Assembly: GCA_902773065.1 (NCBI GenBank)
Contig: CACYDD010000369.1
Span: 1-9,351, forward strand
Reading direction: 5' to 3'
Source: an uncultured Ruminococcus sp.
Lineage (GTDB): Bacteria; Bacillota; Clostridia; Oscillospirales; Acutalibacteraceae
DNA length: 9,351 nt
The position numbers were made by a program, and so were the translations under genes. Below are positions 1 through 6,789 of this stretch, one piece after another. Below the pieces are notes generated by a model. That model was not told where the DNA came from. It worked only from the letters and a program-made list of their open reading frames with translations, and did no database searches. Position 1 is the stretch's first letter. Every line of letters starts with the position of its first letter.

Positions 1-80
1 AGGAGTCAGCAGAAGAAGCCGGTGAAGAATCAGTTGATGAAGCAGGCAGTGATGAAAACGCAGATCAGAGTGAAGAATAA
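1..80 (+). CDS. C-terminal tail of an unidentified protein (5' end outside window)
   Basis: An open frame enters from the left edge. Its first complete codon is at position 3 and it stops at TAA 78-80. The visible 25 residues are almost entirely Glu, Asp, Ala, Ser and Gly (ESAEEAGEES near the start, ADQSEE at the end), so this is a highly acidic, probably disordered tail. Such tails occur on many unrelated bacterial proteins, so the product cannot be named. The frame is believable because a hairpin terminator follows 23 bases after the stop. No other forward frame stays open as well through this stretch. Confidence 0.6.
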   Translation, partial: ESAEEAGEESVDEAGSDENADQSEE

Positions 81-88
81 TGATCAGA

Positions 89-97
89 TGATATGAT
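89..97 (+). promoter_or_regulatory. possible extended -10 promoter for cca
   Basis: TGATATGAT matches an extended -10 element: TG, one base, then TATGAT (5 of 6 to TATAAT). No recognisable -35 box lies 16-18 bases upstream, which extended -10 promoters can tolerate. It would start transcription at about 104, exactly at the foot of the 104-138 hairpin, so a cca message made here would begin with that stem. This is weak evidence: one short match in AT-rich sequence. Confidence 0.28.
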
Positions 98-103
98 TTG
101 ACA

Positions 104-146
104 AAAGCATCTTCAACGTACATCGTTGGAGGTGCTTTGTTGTATT
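104..146 (+). terminator. hairpin terminator between the upstream gene and cca
   Basis: The arms 104-118 (AAAGCATCTTCAACG) and 124-138 (CGTTGGAGGTGCTTT) pair over 15 positions, two of them G-U, around the 5-base loop 119-123. An interrupted T-rich stretch (TTTGTTGTATT) follows. This fits an intrinsic terminator for the upstream gene. The T tract is broken by Gs, so termination may be partial and allow readthrough into cca. The GGAGGTG inside the 3' arm resembles a ribosome binding site but would be buried in the stem. Confidence 0.68.
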
Positions 147-147
147 C

Positions 148-154
148 AGAGGTG
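148..154 (+). promoter_or_regulatory. ribosome binding site deciding the cca start
   Basis: AGAGGTG lies 4 bases upstream of ATG 159 and supports that codon as the start. The alternative in-frame TTG at 126 lies inside the 3' arm of the terminator hairpin and has no Shine-Dalgarno sequence upstream. Confidence 0.6.
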
Positions 155-158
155 CAGA

Positions 159-1490
159 ATGAAAATAGCAGTTCCCGAAAATGTAAACAGAATGATTGGT
201 CAGCTTGAAGCGGCAGGATATCCTGCCTATGCTGTCGGCGGCTGTATCCGTGACAGTCTGATGGGAATCACACCGCATGACTGGGATATATGCACAGCGG
301 CTGTTCCGGAAAAGGTGCTTGAAATTCTCGGAAAGCATAATGTGATAGAAAGCGGTTTAAAGCATGGTACGGTTACGGTAAAATACAGCGGAGAACTCTA
401 TGAAATTACGACCTTCCGCACAGACGGAGAATATCTTGACAACCGCCGCCCCGAAAGCGTTACTTTTGTAAGGTCACTGAAAGAGGATCTGAAAAGGCGT
501 GATTTTACCGTTAACGCCATGGCTTATAATGAAGCAAAGGGATTGTGTGACTATTTCGGCGGAAAAGAGGATATCCGGAATAAACTCATCCGCTGTGTGG
601 GAGACCCTGACAAAAGATTTAACGAGGATGCACTCAGAATCCTCAGAGCACTCAGATTTGCGGCAAGATTCGGTTTTGAAATTGAAGAGCAGACGGCATT
701 TTCTGTTCGGAAAAATGCACATTTGCTCTGTAATATTTCGGCGGAAAGAATTGCAAGTGAATTACTACAGATTATAGACGGAGAATATGCCGAAGCGGTA
801 CTGCTTTCTTACAGTGATGTGTTGGGGATCATCATTCCCGAAATATTGTCGATGGTGGGACTGAACCAAAGAAATCCGCACCATATCTATGATGTGTGGG
901 GACACACGGTGAAAGTGATCGTTAATGCTCCGCATGGAAAAATGATGCGGCTGGCGGCTCTTCTGCATGATATTGCAAAGCCGGAATGTTTTTTTACGGA
1001 TGAGAAAGGAACAGGTCATTTTCATGGTCATCCTGAGATGGGAGCGGAAATGGCGGAAGCAATTATGCGGCGGTTAAAGCTTGACAATAAAACAATAGAA
1101 TCGGTAAGCATTCTGATTCGTTATCATGATTTGAGACCGCAGGCAAATGGGAAAAATGTACGCAGGATGATTTCAAAAATAGGTTGTGAAGCCTTTGAAA
1201 ATCTGATGGAGCTGAAAAGAGCCGATGCCAGGGGGCAAAACCCCGACAAGCTTGCAGAAAAGCTTGCCTATATTCACAGCCTTGAGGAAATTTACAAAGA
1301 AGTGACAGCAGACGGTGACGAATTTAATCTGAAATCCCTGAAAATCAACGGAAATGACCTGATTCAGATGGGTATTACAGAGGGAAAGCAGATAGGAAAA
1401 ATACTGAATCAGCTGTTATCCGAAGTGATTGACGGTACGATTGAAAATGACCGTGAGATTCTTCTTTTGAAAGCAAAACAACTTGTGTGA
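159..1490 (+). CDS. cca: CCA-adding tRNA nucleotidyltransferase with HD domain
   Basis: This cytoplasmic enzyme adds or repairs the 3'-terminal CCA of tRNAs from CTP and ATP without a nucleic acid template. The 443-residue product carries the class II nucleotidyltransferase signature. The flexible GG..RD loop is at residues 27-32, the metal-binding carboxylates are D41 and D43 (HDWD), RRDFTVNA is at 113-120, and the nucleotide-recognition motif EDALR is at 156-160. An HD domain follows at about 240-355 (H249, H270-D271). A C-terminal tRNA-binding helical region (about 390-440) contains the typical INGNDLI..GI..GK.IG.IL pattern. Start: an in-frame TTG at 126 would add 11 residues, but it lies in a terminator stem, and ATG 159 makes the known N-terminus (MKIAVP). 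The HD domain is found in some family members and absent in others, and is associated with phosphohydrolase activity; whether it is active here is not known. Confidence 0.95.
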   Translation: MKIAVPENVNRMIGQLEAAGYPAYAVGGCIRDSLMGITPHDWDICTAAVPEKVLEILGKHNVIESGLKHGTVTVKYSGELYEITTFRTDGEYLDNRRPESVTFVRSLKEDLKRRDFTVNAMAYNEAKGLCDYFGGKEDIRNKLIRCVGDPDKRFNEDALRILRALRFAARFGFEIEEQTAFSVRKNAHLLCNISAERIASELLQIIDGEYAEAVLLSYSDVLGIIIPEILSMVGLNQRNPHHIYDVWGHTVKVIVNAPHGKMMRLAALLHDIAKPECFFTDEKGTGHFHGHPEMGAEMAEAIMRRLKLDNKTIESVSILIRYHDLRPQANGKNVRRMISKIGCEAFENLMELKRADARGQNPDKLAEKLAYIHSLEEIYKEVTADGDEFNLKSLKINGNDLIQMGITEGKQIGKILNQLLSEVIDGTIENDREILLLKAKQLV

Positions 1491-1494
1491 TATA

Positions 1495-1503
1495 TGGTAT
1501 AAT
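1495..1503 (+). promoter_or_regulatory. extended -10 promoter for dnaD-dnaI
   Basis: TGGTATAAT is a perfect TATAAT hexamer (1498-1503) preceded by the TGn extension. It lies in the 38-base gap between cca and dnaD. No good -35 hexamer is found at 16-18 bases, since that position falls in the A-rich end of cca. Transcription would start near 1510, giving a leader of roughly 20 bases that still contains the dnaD ribosome binding site (GGAGAAG, 1515-1521). This suggests the replication genes can be transcribed independently of cca. Confidence 0.5.
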
Positions 1504-1528
1504 GTTATAAAAACGGAGAAGAAAAAAT

Positions 1529-2557
1529 ATGGAGTACAAATTGAGTTTAGGTTCATGGAACAGCGTTTTTGCTGTTCCGAGCGATATTGTAGATAAACAT
1601 TTAAAGCTTGCAGGTGCGGCACAGCTGAAAGTGATATTATGGTTTCTGCGTCATGCAGGGGAAAGCTTTACAGTAGATGATATCGCGGAAGCACTTTCCA
1701 TGCAGGCAGCAGATGTCAGAGACAGTATGCTTTACTGGACGGAAACAGGTATTATCAACCTTGATGAAGGACATATCACGCCGTCAGAGCAAAAAGAGGA
1801 AAAGGTGACAGAAGAACAGCCCCCTGTAGAAAAGATTGAACCTCAGCCGTTGCAGGAGCAGAAATCAGAAGAACCTGAAAAGCAGAAAAAAACTTCAAGG
1901 GCACTTTCACGCCCCGAAAAGCCCGATATCAAATATCTCAGTCAGCGGATCTCTGCCGACCCTGGAATTACTTATCTCATGCAGACAGCGGATGAGATTT
2001 TCGGCAGACCAACCAATAATAACGATAAGGCAACCCTGCTCATGATACATGAAACAGACGGACTGCCTGTCGAGGTTATTATTATGCTGATGCAGTATGC
2101 CGCAGGACTTGGCAAGTGTAATATCAGATATATTGAAAAAATGGCGATCTCATGGGCAGATGAAGAAATCATGACACTTGAGCTTGCCGAAAAGAAAATA
2201 CAAAAGCTGACAAGCGGACGGAGTGCGGCGGCAACCATACAAAAACTTCTCGGGCTGGATGAACATTCTCCGACAGAAAAAGAAACAGAATATGCGGACA
2301 GGTGGATGAACACCTGGAAATTTTCTCCCGAACTGATACGAAAGGCATATGAGATATGTGTTGATGCAAAGGGGAAATATATTCCGAAATATGTGGATTC
2401 AGTATTAAGTCGGTGGCACAATTCAGGAATTGTTACGGTTGAGCAGGCAGATGCCGACCAGAACAAAGGTAAGAATAAGAAGAAACCAAAGAATACCACA
2501 ACTTACGATTTAGGAGAATATGAAAGCACCAATGCGATTTTTGAGGAGGGATATTAA
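1529..2557 (+). CDS. dnaD: DnaD-domain replication initiation/restart protein
   Basis: DnaD-family proteins bind and remodel DNA and, with DnaB and DnaI in Bacillota, load the replicative helicase at origins and stalled forks. The 342-residue product has an N-terminal winged-helix region (about 1-80), a Glu/Pro/Gln/Lys-rich disordered linker (about 84-130), then two DnaD-type helical domains. The first (about 139-225) carries the YxxxMxxxW form of the family motif at Y201-W209. The second (about 246-300) carries YxxxVxxxW at Y288-W296. The tail after 310 is a Lys/Asn patch followed by an acidic end. Two such domains give the DnaB-like or clostridial DnaD architecture, whereas Bacillus DnaD has one, so orthology to dnaD or dnaB is not settled. 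The ATG at 1529 is supported by GGAGAAG seven bases upstream. The stop overlaps the next start by one base, implying coupled translation with the helicase loader. Confidence 0.9.
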   Translation: MEYKLSLGSWNSVFAVPSDIVDKHLKLAGAAQLKVILWFLRHAGESFTVDDIAEALSMQAADVRDSMLYWTETGIINLDEGHITPSEQKEEKVTEEQPPVEKIEPQPLQEQKSEEPEKQKKTSRALSRPEKPDIKYLSQRISADPGITYLMQTADEIFGRPTNNNDKATLLMIHETDGLPVEVIIMLMQYAAGLGKCNIRYIEKMAISWADEEIMTLELAEKKIQKLTSGRSAAATIQKLLGLDEHSPTEKETEYADRWMNTWKFSPELIRKAYEICVDAKGKYIPKYVDSVLSRWHNSGIVTVEQADADQNKGKNKKKPKNTTTYDLGEYESTNAIFEEGY

Positions 2558-3555
2558 TGGGTTACAGCAAGGAAATTTATACAGAAGCAGTTGCAGAAAT
2601 GGAAAAGCGGAAGCTTCTTTCCGAACAGGAGCTTGACCAGAGAAGAATGATTTTGTATGCAAAGAGTCCCCGTGCCGACAATATTGAAAGAGAGCTTGTG
2701 AAAATCTCCGTGGCGGCAGGCAAGGCGGTTCTGGGGGGTTCGGATATCAGAACACAGCTGGAGCAGCTGAAAGAAAAAAGCCTTTCATTACAGAATGAGC
2801 TTGACGGAATTTTAAAATCCTTTGATTATCCGTCCAATTATCTTGAACCGTGGTATCAGTGCGACAAGTGCAGGGATACGGGATATATTGATGGTAAAAT
2901 GTGTACGTGCATGAAAAATCTTCTGCGTCAGACAGCTTATGAACAGCTGAACCGTATTTCGCCGTTGTCTCTATGCAGTTTTGAAAGTTTTTCGCCGGAA
3001 TATTATTCACAGGATACGATCGCAATGGCAGGAAGAAACACTTACGATTATATGAAAGCAGTTCTGAAATATTGTAAGGATTATGCGAATTCATTTTCCG
3101 AGGATTCCGAAAGTCTTTTGTTTCAGGGCGGCACAGGTCTGGGCAAAACACATCTTTCGCTGTCGATCGCTCAGTCGGTGATCGACAAGGGTTATGGAGT
3201 GATCTATGTTTCTGCACCGAATATTCTGTCAAGGCTGGAAACGATGCAGTTCGGAGGACGTTCCAATGAAAAGGTAAATGAAGAACAGCTGCTAAGTGAC
3301 TGCGACCTTCTGATCATTGATGATCTCGGAACGGAGTTTACAACGAAATTTACTGTTTCAACAATATACAATATTATCAATACCAGACTCAATTCAGCAA
3401 AGCCGACAATCATCAGCACGAATTTAGAGATCAAAGAAATGCAGACGATTTATGGAACACGGATGATTTCAAGAATTGTCGGAATGCTCAGGAAAGTTGA
3501 TTTCTACGGCAGTGACATACGCCAGCTGAAACGTATGAAAAGAAAAAATTCTTAG
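2557..3555 (+). CDS. dnaI: DnaI/DnaC-type helicase loader, AAA+ ATPase
   Basis: This ATP-binding protein belongs to the DnaI/DnaC/IstB group and is expected to deliver the hexameric replicative helicase to DNA. The 332-residue product has a helical N-terminal part (1-90) and a zinc-binding cluster CxxC..CxC (C102, C105, C116, C118), as in the helicase-binding domain of DnaI. The AAA+ core follows: Walker A GGTGLGKT (191-198), Walker B LLIIDDLG (251-258, D255-D256), sensor-1 STN (287-289) and a candidate arginine finger in TRMISR (R302 or R306). The start overlaps the dnaD stop (TAATG), with a strong GAGGAGGG site at 2543-2550. An IstB transposition helper is the main look-alike, but the zinc cluster, the DnaD neighbour and the lack of any transposase argue for the replication role. 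Symbol by analogy with Bacillus. Confidence 0.9.
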   Translation: MGYSKEIYTEAVAEMEKRKLLSEQELDQRRMILYAKSPRADNIERELVKISVAAGKAVLGGSDIRTQLEQLKEKSLSLQNELDGILKSFDYPSNYLEPWYQCDKCRDTGYIDGKMCTCMKNLLRQTAYEQLNRISPLSLCSFESFSPEYYSQDTIAMAGRNTYDYMKAVLKYCKDYANSFSEDSESLLFQGGTGLGKTHLSLSIAQSVIDKGYGVIYVSAPNILSRLETMQFGGRSNEKVNEEQLLSDCDLLIIDDLGTEFTTKFTVSTIYNIINTRLNSAKPTIISTNLEIKEMQTIYGTRMISRIVGMLRKVDFYGSDIRQLKRMKRKNS

Positions 3556-3569
3556 GGAGGTTTTTGATT

Positions 3570-4424
3570 ATGGCTGAAATTATTTTAACGGCAGACAGTA
3601 CCTGCGATCTGACAAAAGAACTTACGGATAGATATCACGTGACAGGCTATACGCCGCTGCATATCGTACTTGGCGAAAAAAGCTATGAGGACGGAGTGAA
3701 TATCACGCCAACTGAAATCTACAAAAATTTTGAAGCAACGGGAACATTGCCGAAAACAGCGGCGGTGAATGTAGGGGAATATATTGACTTTTTCCGCCCG
3801 TTTGTAGAAGCAGGAAAAAGCGTGATACACATTAATCTCGGCTCGGCATTGTCGTCCTCTTATCAGAATGCGAAAACAGCCGCTGCGGAGCTTGGCAATG
3901 TGTACCCTATTGATTCATGCAGCCTTTCCACAGGTTCGGGACATCTTGCGATAGAAGCGGCAAAGCTGATTGAACAGGGATTTAGTGCTTCGGAAATTGC
4001 CGAAAAGCTGAAAGAACTGACAAAAAAGGTTCATGCCAGTTTTGTGGTGGACAAGCTTGATTATCTTCGTGCAGGCGGAAGATGTTCCACACTTGCCATG
4101 CTCGGGGCAAATCTTCTGAGAATCAAACCGTCAATTTTGGTAGACAACAAAGACGGTTCTATGACAGTCGGCAAAAAATACAGAGGAAAGCTTGACAATG
4201 TTATGATTCAGTATGTTGATGAACAGTTGGCAGCATATGAAGATATCAGAACGGACAAGATTTTTATAACACACGGAGGAATTGGCGACGATCATGTTGA
4301 TGTTGTTTATGATTATTTAAAGAGCAAAAACATCTTCAAAGAAATTTTTGTTACCACTGCAAGTTGTACGATTTCCTCTCACTGCGGACCGGGAACACTT
4401 GGAATACTTTTTATGACGAATTAA
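3570..4424 (+). CDS. DegV family protein (probable fatty-acid-binding, FakB-like)
   Basis: DegV proteins bind a long-chain fatty acid. In characterised species they present it to the kinase FakA for phosphorylation and entry into phospholipid synthesis. The 284-residue protein has the family landmarks in order: TADSTCDL (7-14), the YEDGVNI region (39-45), the NLGSALSSSYQNA segment (89-101), the DKLDYLRAGGR motif (161-171), KPSIL (186-190), HGGIGD (235-240) and the C-terminal H271-CGPGTLG. The usual TSQPS-like motif reads TAAVN (63-67), a variant. An in-frame TTG at 3564 would sit only 3 bases after the AGGGAGG site (3554-3560), so ATG 3570, nine bases after it, is preferred. The gene begins 14 bases after the helicase loader and may share its transcript. 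Its fatty-acid specificity and its kinase partner are not visible here. Confidence 0.9.
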   Translation: MAEIILTADSTCDLTKELTDRYHVTGYTPLHIVLGEKSYEDGVNITPTEIYKNFEATGTLPKTAAVNVGEYIDFFRPFVEAGKSVIHINLGSALSSSYQNAKTAAAELGNVYPIDSCSLSTGSGHLAIEAAKLIEQGFSASEIAEKLKELTKKVHASFVVDKLDYLRAGGRCSTLAMLGANLLRIKPSILVDNKDGSMTVGKKYRGKLDNVMIQYVDEQLAAYEDIRTDKIFITHGGIGDDHVDVVYDYLKSKNIFKEIFVTTASCTISSHCGPGTLGILFMTN

Positions 4425-4437
4425 AACGAATTTGAAG

Positions 4438-4563
4438 AGTGTTATTGATAATCCAATTAAATATTGCCAGCGATTTTTAGAAAACTTTGAATTTAAGCGG
4501 AGTTTCTAAAAATCATCAAGCTTTTCCGGCAATATTTTAATTGGTACAGCAATATAAAACACT
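4438..4563. repeat. long nested inverted repeat (palindromic element) between degV and rnr
   Basis: Three sets of arms are nested around a 16-base centre (4486-4501). Inner: 4472-4485 pairs with 4502-4514 (GTTTCTAAAAATC) with one bulged A. Middle: CCAATTAAATATTGCC at 4453-4468 pairs with 4528-4544 with one extra T. Outer: AGTGTTATTG at 4438-4447 pairs with 4550-4553 and 4558-4563 with a 4-base bulge. The total span is about 126 bp. No T tract follows the 3' side, so it is not a canonical intrinsic terminator. It could be a structured RNA at the degV 3' end or rnr leader, or a small palindromic mobile element. No flanking direct duplication was seen. Confidence 0.7.
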
Positions 4564-4618
4564 TGAAGAAGCAATCAGTAAAGCAGAAAGTGATAATTGC
4601 TTTGTCGGCTGGGAATAA
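4541..4618 (+). pseudogene. possible gene-tail remnant or tiny ORF, unknown
   Basis: From TTG 4541 (directly after a TAA in the same frame) to TAA 4616, the frame reads VQQYKTLEEAISKAE followed by SDNCFVGWE. The composition looks protein-like: a charged amphipathic helix followed by a Cys/Trp-containing end. No ribosome binding site precedes it, and its first third overlaps the 3' arm of the inverted repeat. It may be the surviving C-terminus of a lost gene, or chance. I do not recognise a family. Confidence 0.2.
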
Positions 4619-4624
4619 TATAAA
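4597..4624 (+). promoter_or_regulatory. weak candidate promoter for rnr-ldh
   Basis: TTGCTT (4597-4602, matching the conserved TTG) lies 16 bases before TATAAA (4619-4624, 5 of 6 to consensus). A start near 4631 would give a leader of about 30 bases containing AAAGGAGGT (4648-4656), five bases before the rnr ATG. The surroundings are very AT-rich, so alternative -10 matches exist. A promoter somewhere in this 237-base gap is likely; this exact assignment is uncertain. Confidence 0.28.
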
Positions 4625-4661
4625 AAATAATGATTATACGTAAAAACAAAGGAGGTATAAC

Positions 4662-6779
4662 ATGAATACGGAAGTAAACGAAATGGTGCTTGCGGCATTG
4701 AAAGAACAAAGCGAGCCAATCGAAAGACGTGATTTGCAGATTCTGAGCGAAGTGCTTGAAATTGAAGAATTCAATAATGCGCTGTCGTACCTTGAAAAAA
4801 GAGGAAAAATCATCATCAACAGAAAAAAAGTCGGTCTGCCCGAAAATATGGGCTGTCTGGCGGCAACGATCGTGCGGCAGTCAAGAGGATTTTCCTTTGC
4901 CACTCCCGAAACGGAGGGGATGGAGGATATTTTTATCCATGAAAAAGCATTAAAGGGAGCAATGCCCGGCGACCTTGTCATGCTGAAAAATATCACCGCA
5001 GGGGCAAAGGGATTTTCCGCCGATGTTGATAAAATACTGGAAAAAGGGACAAGAATTATTACCGGAACGGTGGAACGCCCGCTGAATAAGGCAGGCAGAG
5101 CCTATATCATGCCCGATAACGGATTTTCCTTTCATCTGCGTATCGTAAAGGGCGGAGAGCTGAAAAGCAAGGAAGGGGACAAGGTAAAGGCGGCACTCTA
5201 TTATGATACAAAGGAAAAAAGAGTCTATGCCAGAGTTATCAAGATTTATGGCAAGGGCAGTTCTGCAAAGGTATGCGCCGATGCGATCATTGACAGCTAT
5301 GGTATTCCTGTAAAATTCCCTGTTCCCGTAAAGCATGAAGCCGCAATGAAGGCGGCTCAGCCTATTACACAGCAGGAGCTTGAAAATAGGCTTGATTTGA
5401 CAGAAGAAGCAATATTCACTATAGACGGAGCGGATGCGAAAGACCTTGACGATGCGATTTCTGTAAAAAAACTGGAAAAGGGCTGGGAGCTTGGTGTCCA
5501 CATTGCGGATGTTTCTCATTATGTGACAAAGGGAAGCAAACTTGATGAGGAAGCACAGAAAAGAGGTACTTCCGTCTATTTTGCCGACAGAGTGATACCA
5601 ATGCTGCCTGTAGAAATATCCAACGGCTGTTGTTCTCTCAATGCAGGAACAAAAAAGCTGACCTTTTCCGCCATTATGAAGCTTGACGAAAAAGCGGAGC
5701 TGATTGATTACCGATTTGAAAAAAGCGTGATTATTTCCAAGGTAAGGGGCGTATATTCGGAAGTCAATGCCATTCTTGACGGCAGTGCGGATGAAGATTT
5801 GAAAGAAAAATATGCCCCTGTTTACGACAGTATTTTTGAAGCGCAGAAGCTTGCCGACATTCTGAAACAAAAGGCAAAGCGCAGGGGTGAGCTTGAAATC
5901 GAATCCTCGGAGTTACGGTTTGTACTTGACGAAACAGGCGTATGCGTGGGCGTTTCTGAAAGAGAGCGGGGCGAAGCGGAGGAACTGATCGAGCAGTTCA
6001 TGATTATGGCGAACAGTGCCGCCGCATTGTATGCAAAAAGTGCAGGAATACCGTTTGTTTATCGTGTACATGAAGCACCCGATCCCGAAAAGCTTTATAC
6101 CCTTGCCGAGCTTGCGGCTGCCTGTGGTTTTCAGACACGCAGACTCAAAGAGGGTGTCCGACAGACCGATCTTGCCGCACTGATCGAAAAAGCAAAGGAA
6201 ACAAAGTATTCCAGACTGATCTCCGCTCAGGTTCTGCGTTCCATGTCAAAGGCAAGATATGACAGTCATCCGATCGGACATTTTGGCTTGTCGCTTGCGG
6301 ATTACTGCCATTTTACTTCTCCGATCAGACGTTACCCCGATACGTCAATTCACCGTATCCTGAATGATCTCATCAGCGGCGTTCCCGTTGATAAAATAAA
6401 ACAGCGTTATGATGAATTTGCGGTATTTTCGGCGAAGCTGTCCTCAGATTTTGAGATTCGTGCGGTTCGTGCGGAACGTGATACAGAAAAATGCTATGCG
6501 GCGGAATATATGTGCGCCCATCTGGGAGAAATTCATCAAGGGGTTGTTTCGGGTGTGACCAATAAGGGGATTTTTGTGATGATTGAAAACGGTATCGAGG
6601 GTTTTGTTGACCTTGTTGCCGTAGAAGGCACTTATTTTGAATTTGACGGACTGACAACTACCACTGATTCACGGAGCGGCACAAGCTATTCCATCGGTGA
6701 CGAAGTGAAAATCGAGGTTGCGGCGGCAAATGTGGCATTAGGTTCGATTGATTTTGTATTAAACAATAAGAATCATTGA
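4662..6779 (+). CDS. rnr: ribonuclease R, 3'-5' exoribonuclease
   Basis: RNase R processively degrades RNA from the 3' end, including structured RNAs, and acts in rRNA quality control and mRNA decay, including trans-translation targets. The 705-residue protein has the standard order. A winged-helix N-terminus (about 1-60) is followed by two cold-shock-like OB domains (about 62-190), the RNB catalytic domain (about 240-570) and one S1 domain (about 622-700). The catalytic carboxylates are in TIDGADAKDLDDAIS (253-267): D255, D261, D263 and D264, aligning with the four metal-binding aspartates known for the family. The second signature, HFTSPIRRYPD, is at 550-560. The protein stops about seven residues after the S1 domain and so lacks the lysine-rich tail of the E. 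coli enzyme. The ATG is set by AAAGGAGGT five bases upstream. smpB, often next to rnr in Bacillota, is not here; ldh follows instead. Confidence 0.96.
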   Translation: MNTEVNEMVLAALKEQSEPIERRDLQILSEVLEIEEFNNALSYLEKRGKIIINRKKVGLPENMGCLAATIVRQSRGFSFATPETEGMEDIFIHEKALKGAMPGDLVMLKNITAGAKGFSADVDKILEKGTRIITGTVERPLNKAGRAYIMPDNGFSFHLRIVKGGELKSKEGDKVKAALYYDTKEKRVYARVIKIYGKGSSAKVCADAIIDSYGIPVKFPVPVKHEAAMKAAQPITQQELENRLDLTEEAIFTIDGADAKDLDDAISVKKLEKGWELGVHIADVSHYVTKGSKLDEEAQKRGTSVYFADRVIPMLPVEISNGCCSLNAGTKKLTFSAIMKLDEKAELIDYRFEKSVIISKVRGVYSEVNAILDGSADEDLKEKYAPVYDSIFEAQKLADILKQKAKRRGELEIESSELRFVLDETGVCVGVSERERGEAEELIEQFMIMANSAAALYAKSAGIPFVYRVHEAPDPEKLYTLAELAAACGFQTRRLKEGVRQTDLAALIEKAKETKYSRLISAQVLRSMSKARYDSHPIGHFGLSLADYCHFTSPIRRYPDTSIHRILNDLISGVPVDKIKQRYDEFAVFSAKLSSDFEIRAVRAERDTEKCYAAEYMCAHLGEIHQGVVSGVTNKGIFVMIENGIEGFVDLVAVEGTYFEFDGLTTTTDSRSGTSYSIGDEVKIEVAAANVALGSIDFVLNNKNH

Positions 6780-6785
6780 GGTGAT
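6778..6785 (+). promoter_or_regulatory. ribosome binding site deciding the ldh start
   Basis: GAGGTGAT overlaps the rnr stop codon (TGA 6777-6779) and ends four bases before ATG 6790. An in-frame GTG at 6781 is part of this Shine-Dalgarno sequence and is therefore unlikely to be the start. Confidence 0.75.
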
Positions 6786-6789
6786 AATA

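Noticed and set aside
98..103. Perfect TTGACA (-35 consensus) just before the terminator hairpin
   Set aside because: The position 16-18 bases downstream falls inside the hairpin (CATCGT) and has no -10 match, so it is not a usable promoter by itself.
126..158. N-terminal extension of cca from TTG 126
   Set aside because: The codon lies in a terminator stem, has no upstream ribosome binding site, and the extra residues do not resemble the family N-terminus.
1972..2499. 175-codon reverse-strand frame rich in Ser and hydrophobic residues opposite dnaD
   Set aside because: It mirrors the dnaD codon pattern and has no independent promoter or family features.
4438..4563. The degV-rnr palindrome as a plain intrinsic terminator
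   Set aside because: No T tract follows the 3' arm of any nested stem, and the arms are far longer than needed.
4950..5870. 306-codon open frame on the reverse strand inside rnr
   Set aside because: It is fully antisense to the RNase R catalytic region, is rich in Phe, Cys, Arg and His as expected from a shadow frame, and shows no recognisable motif.
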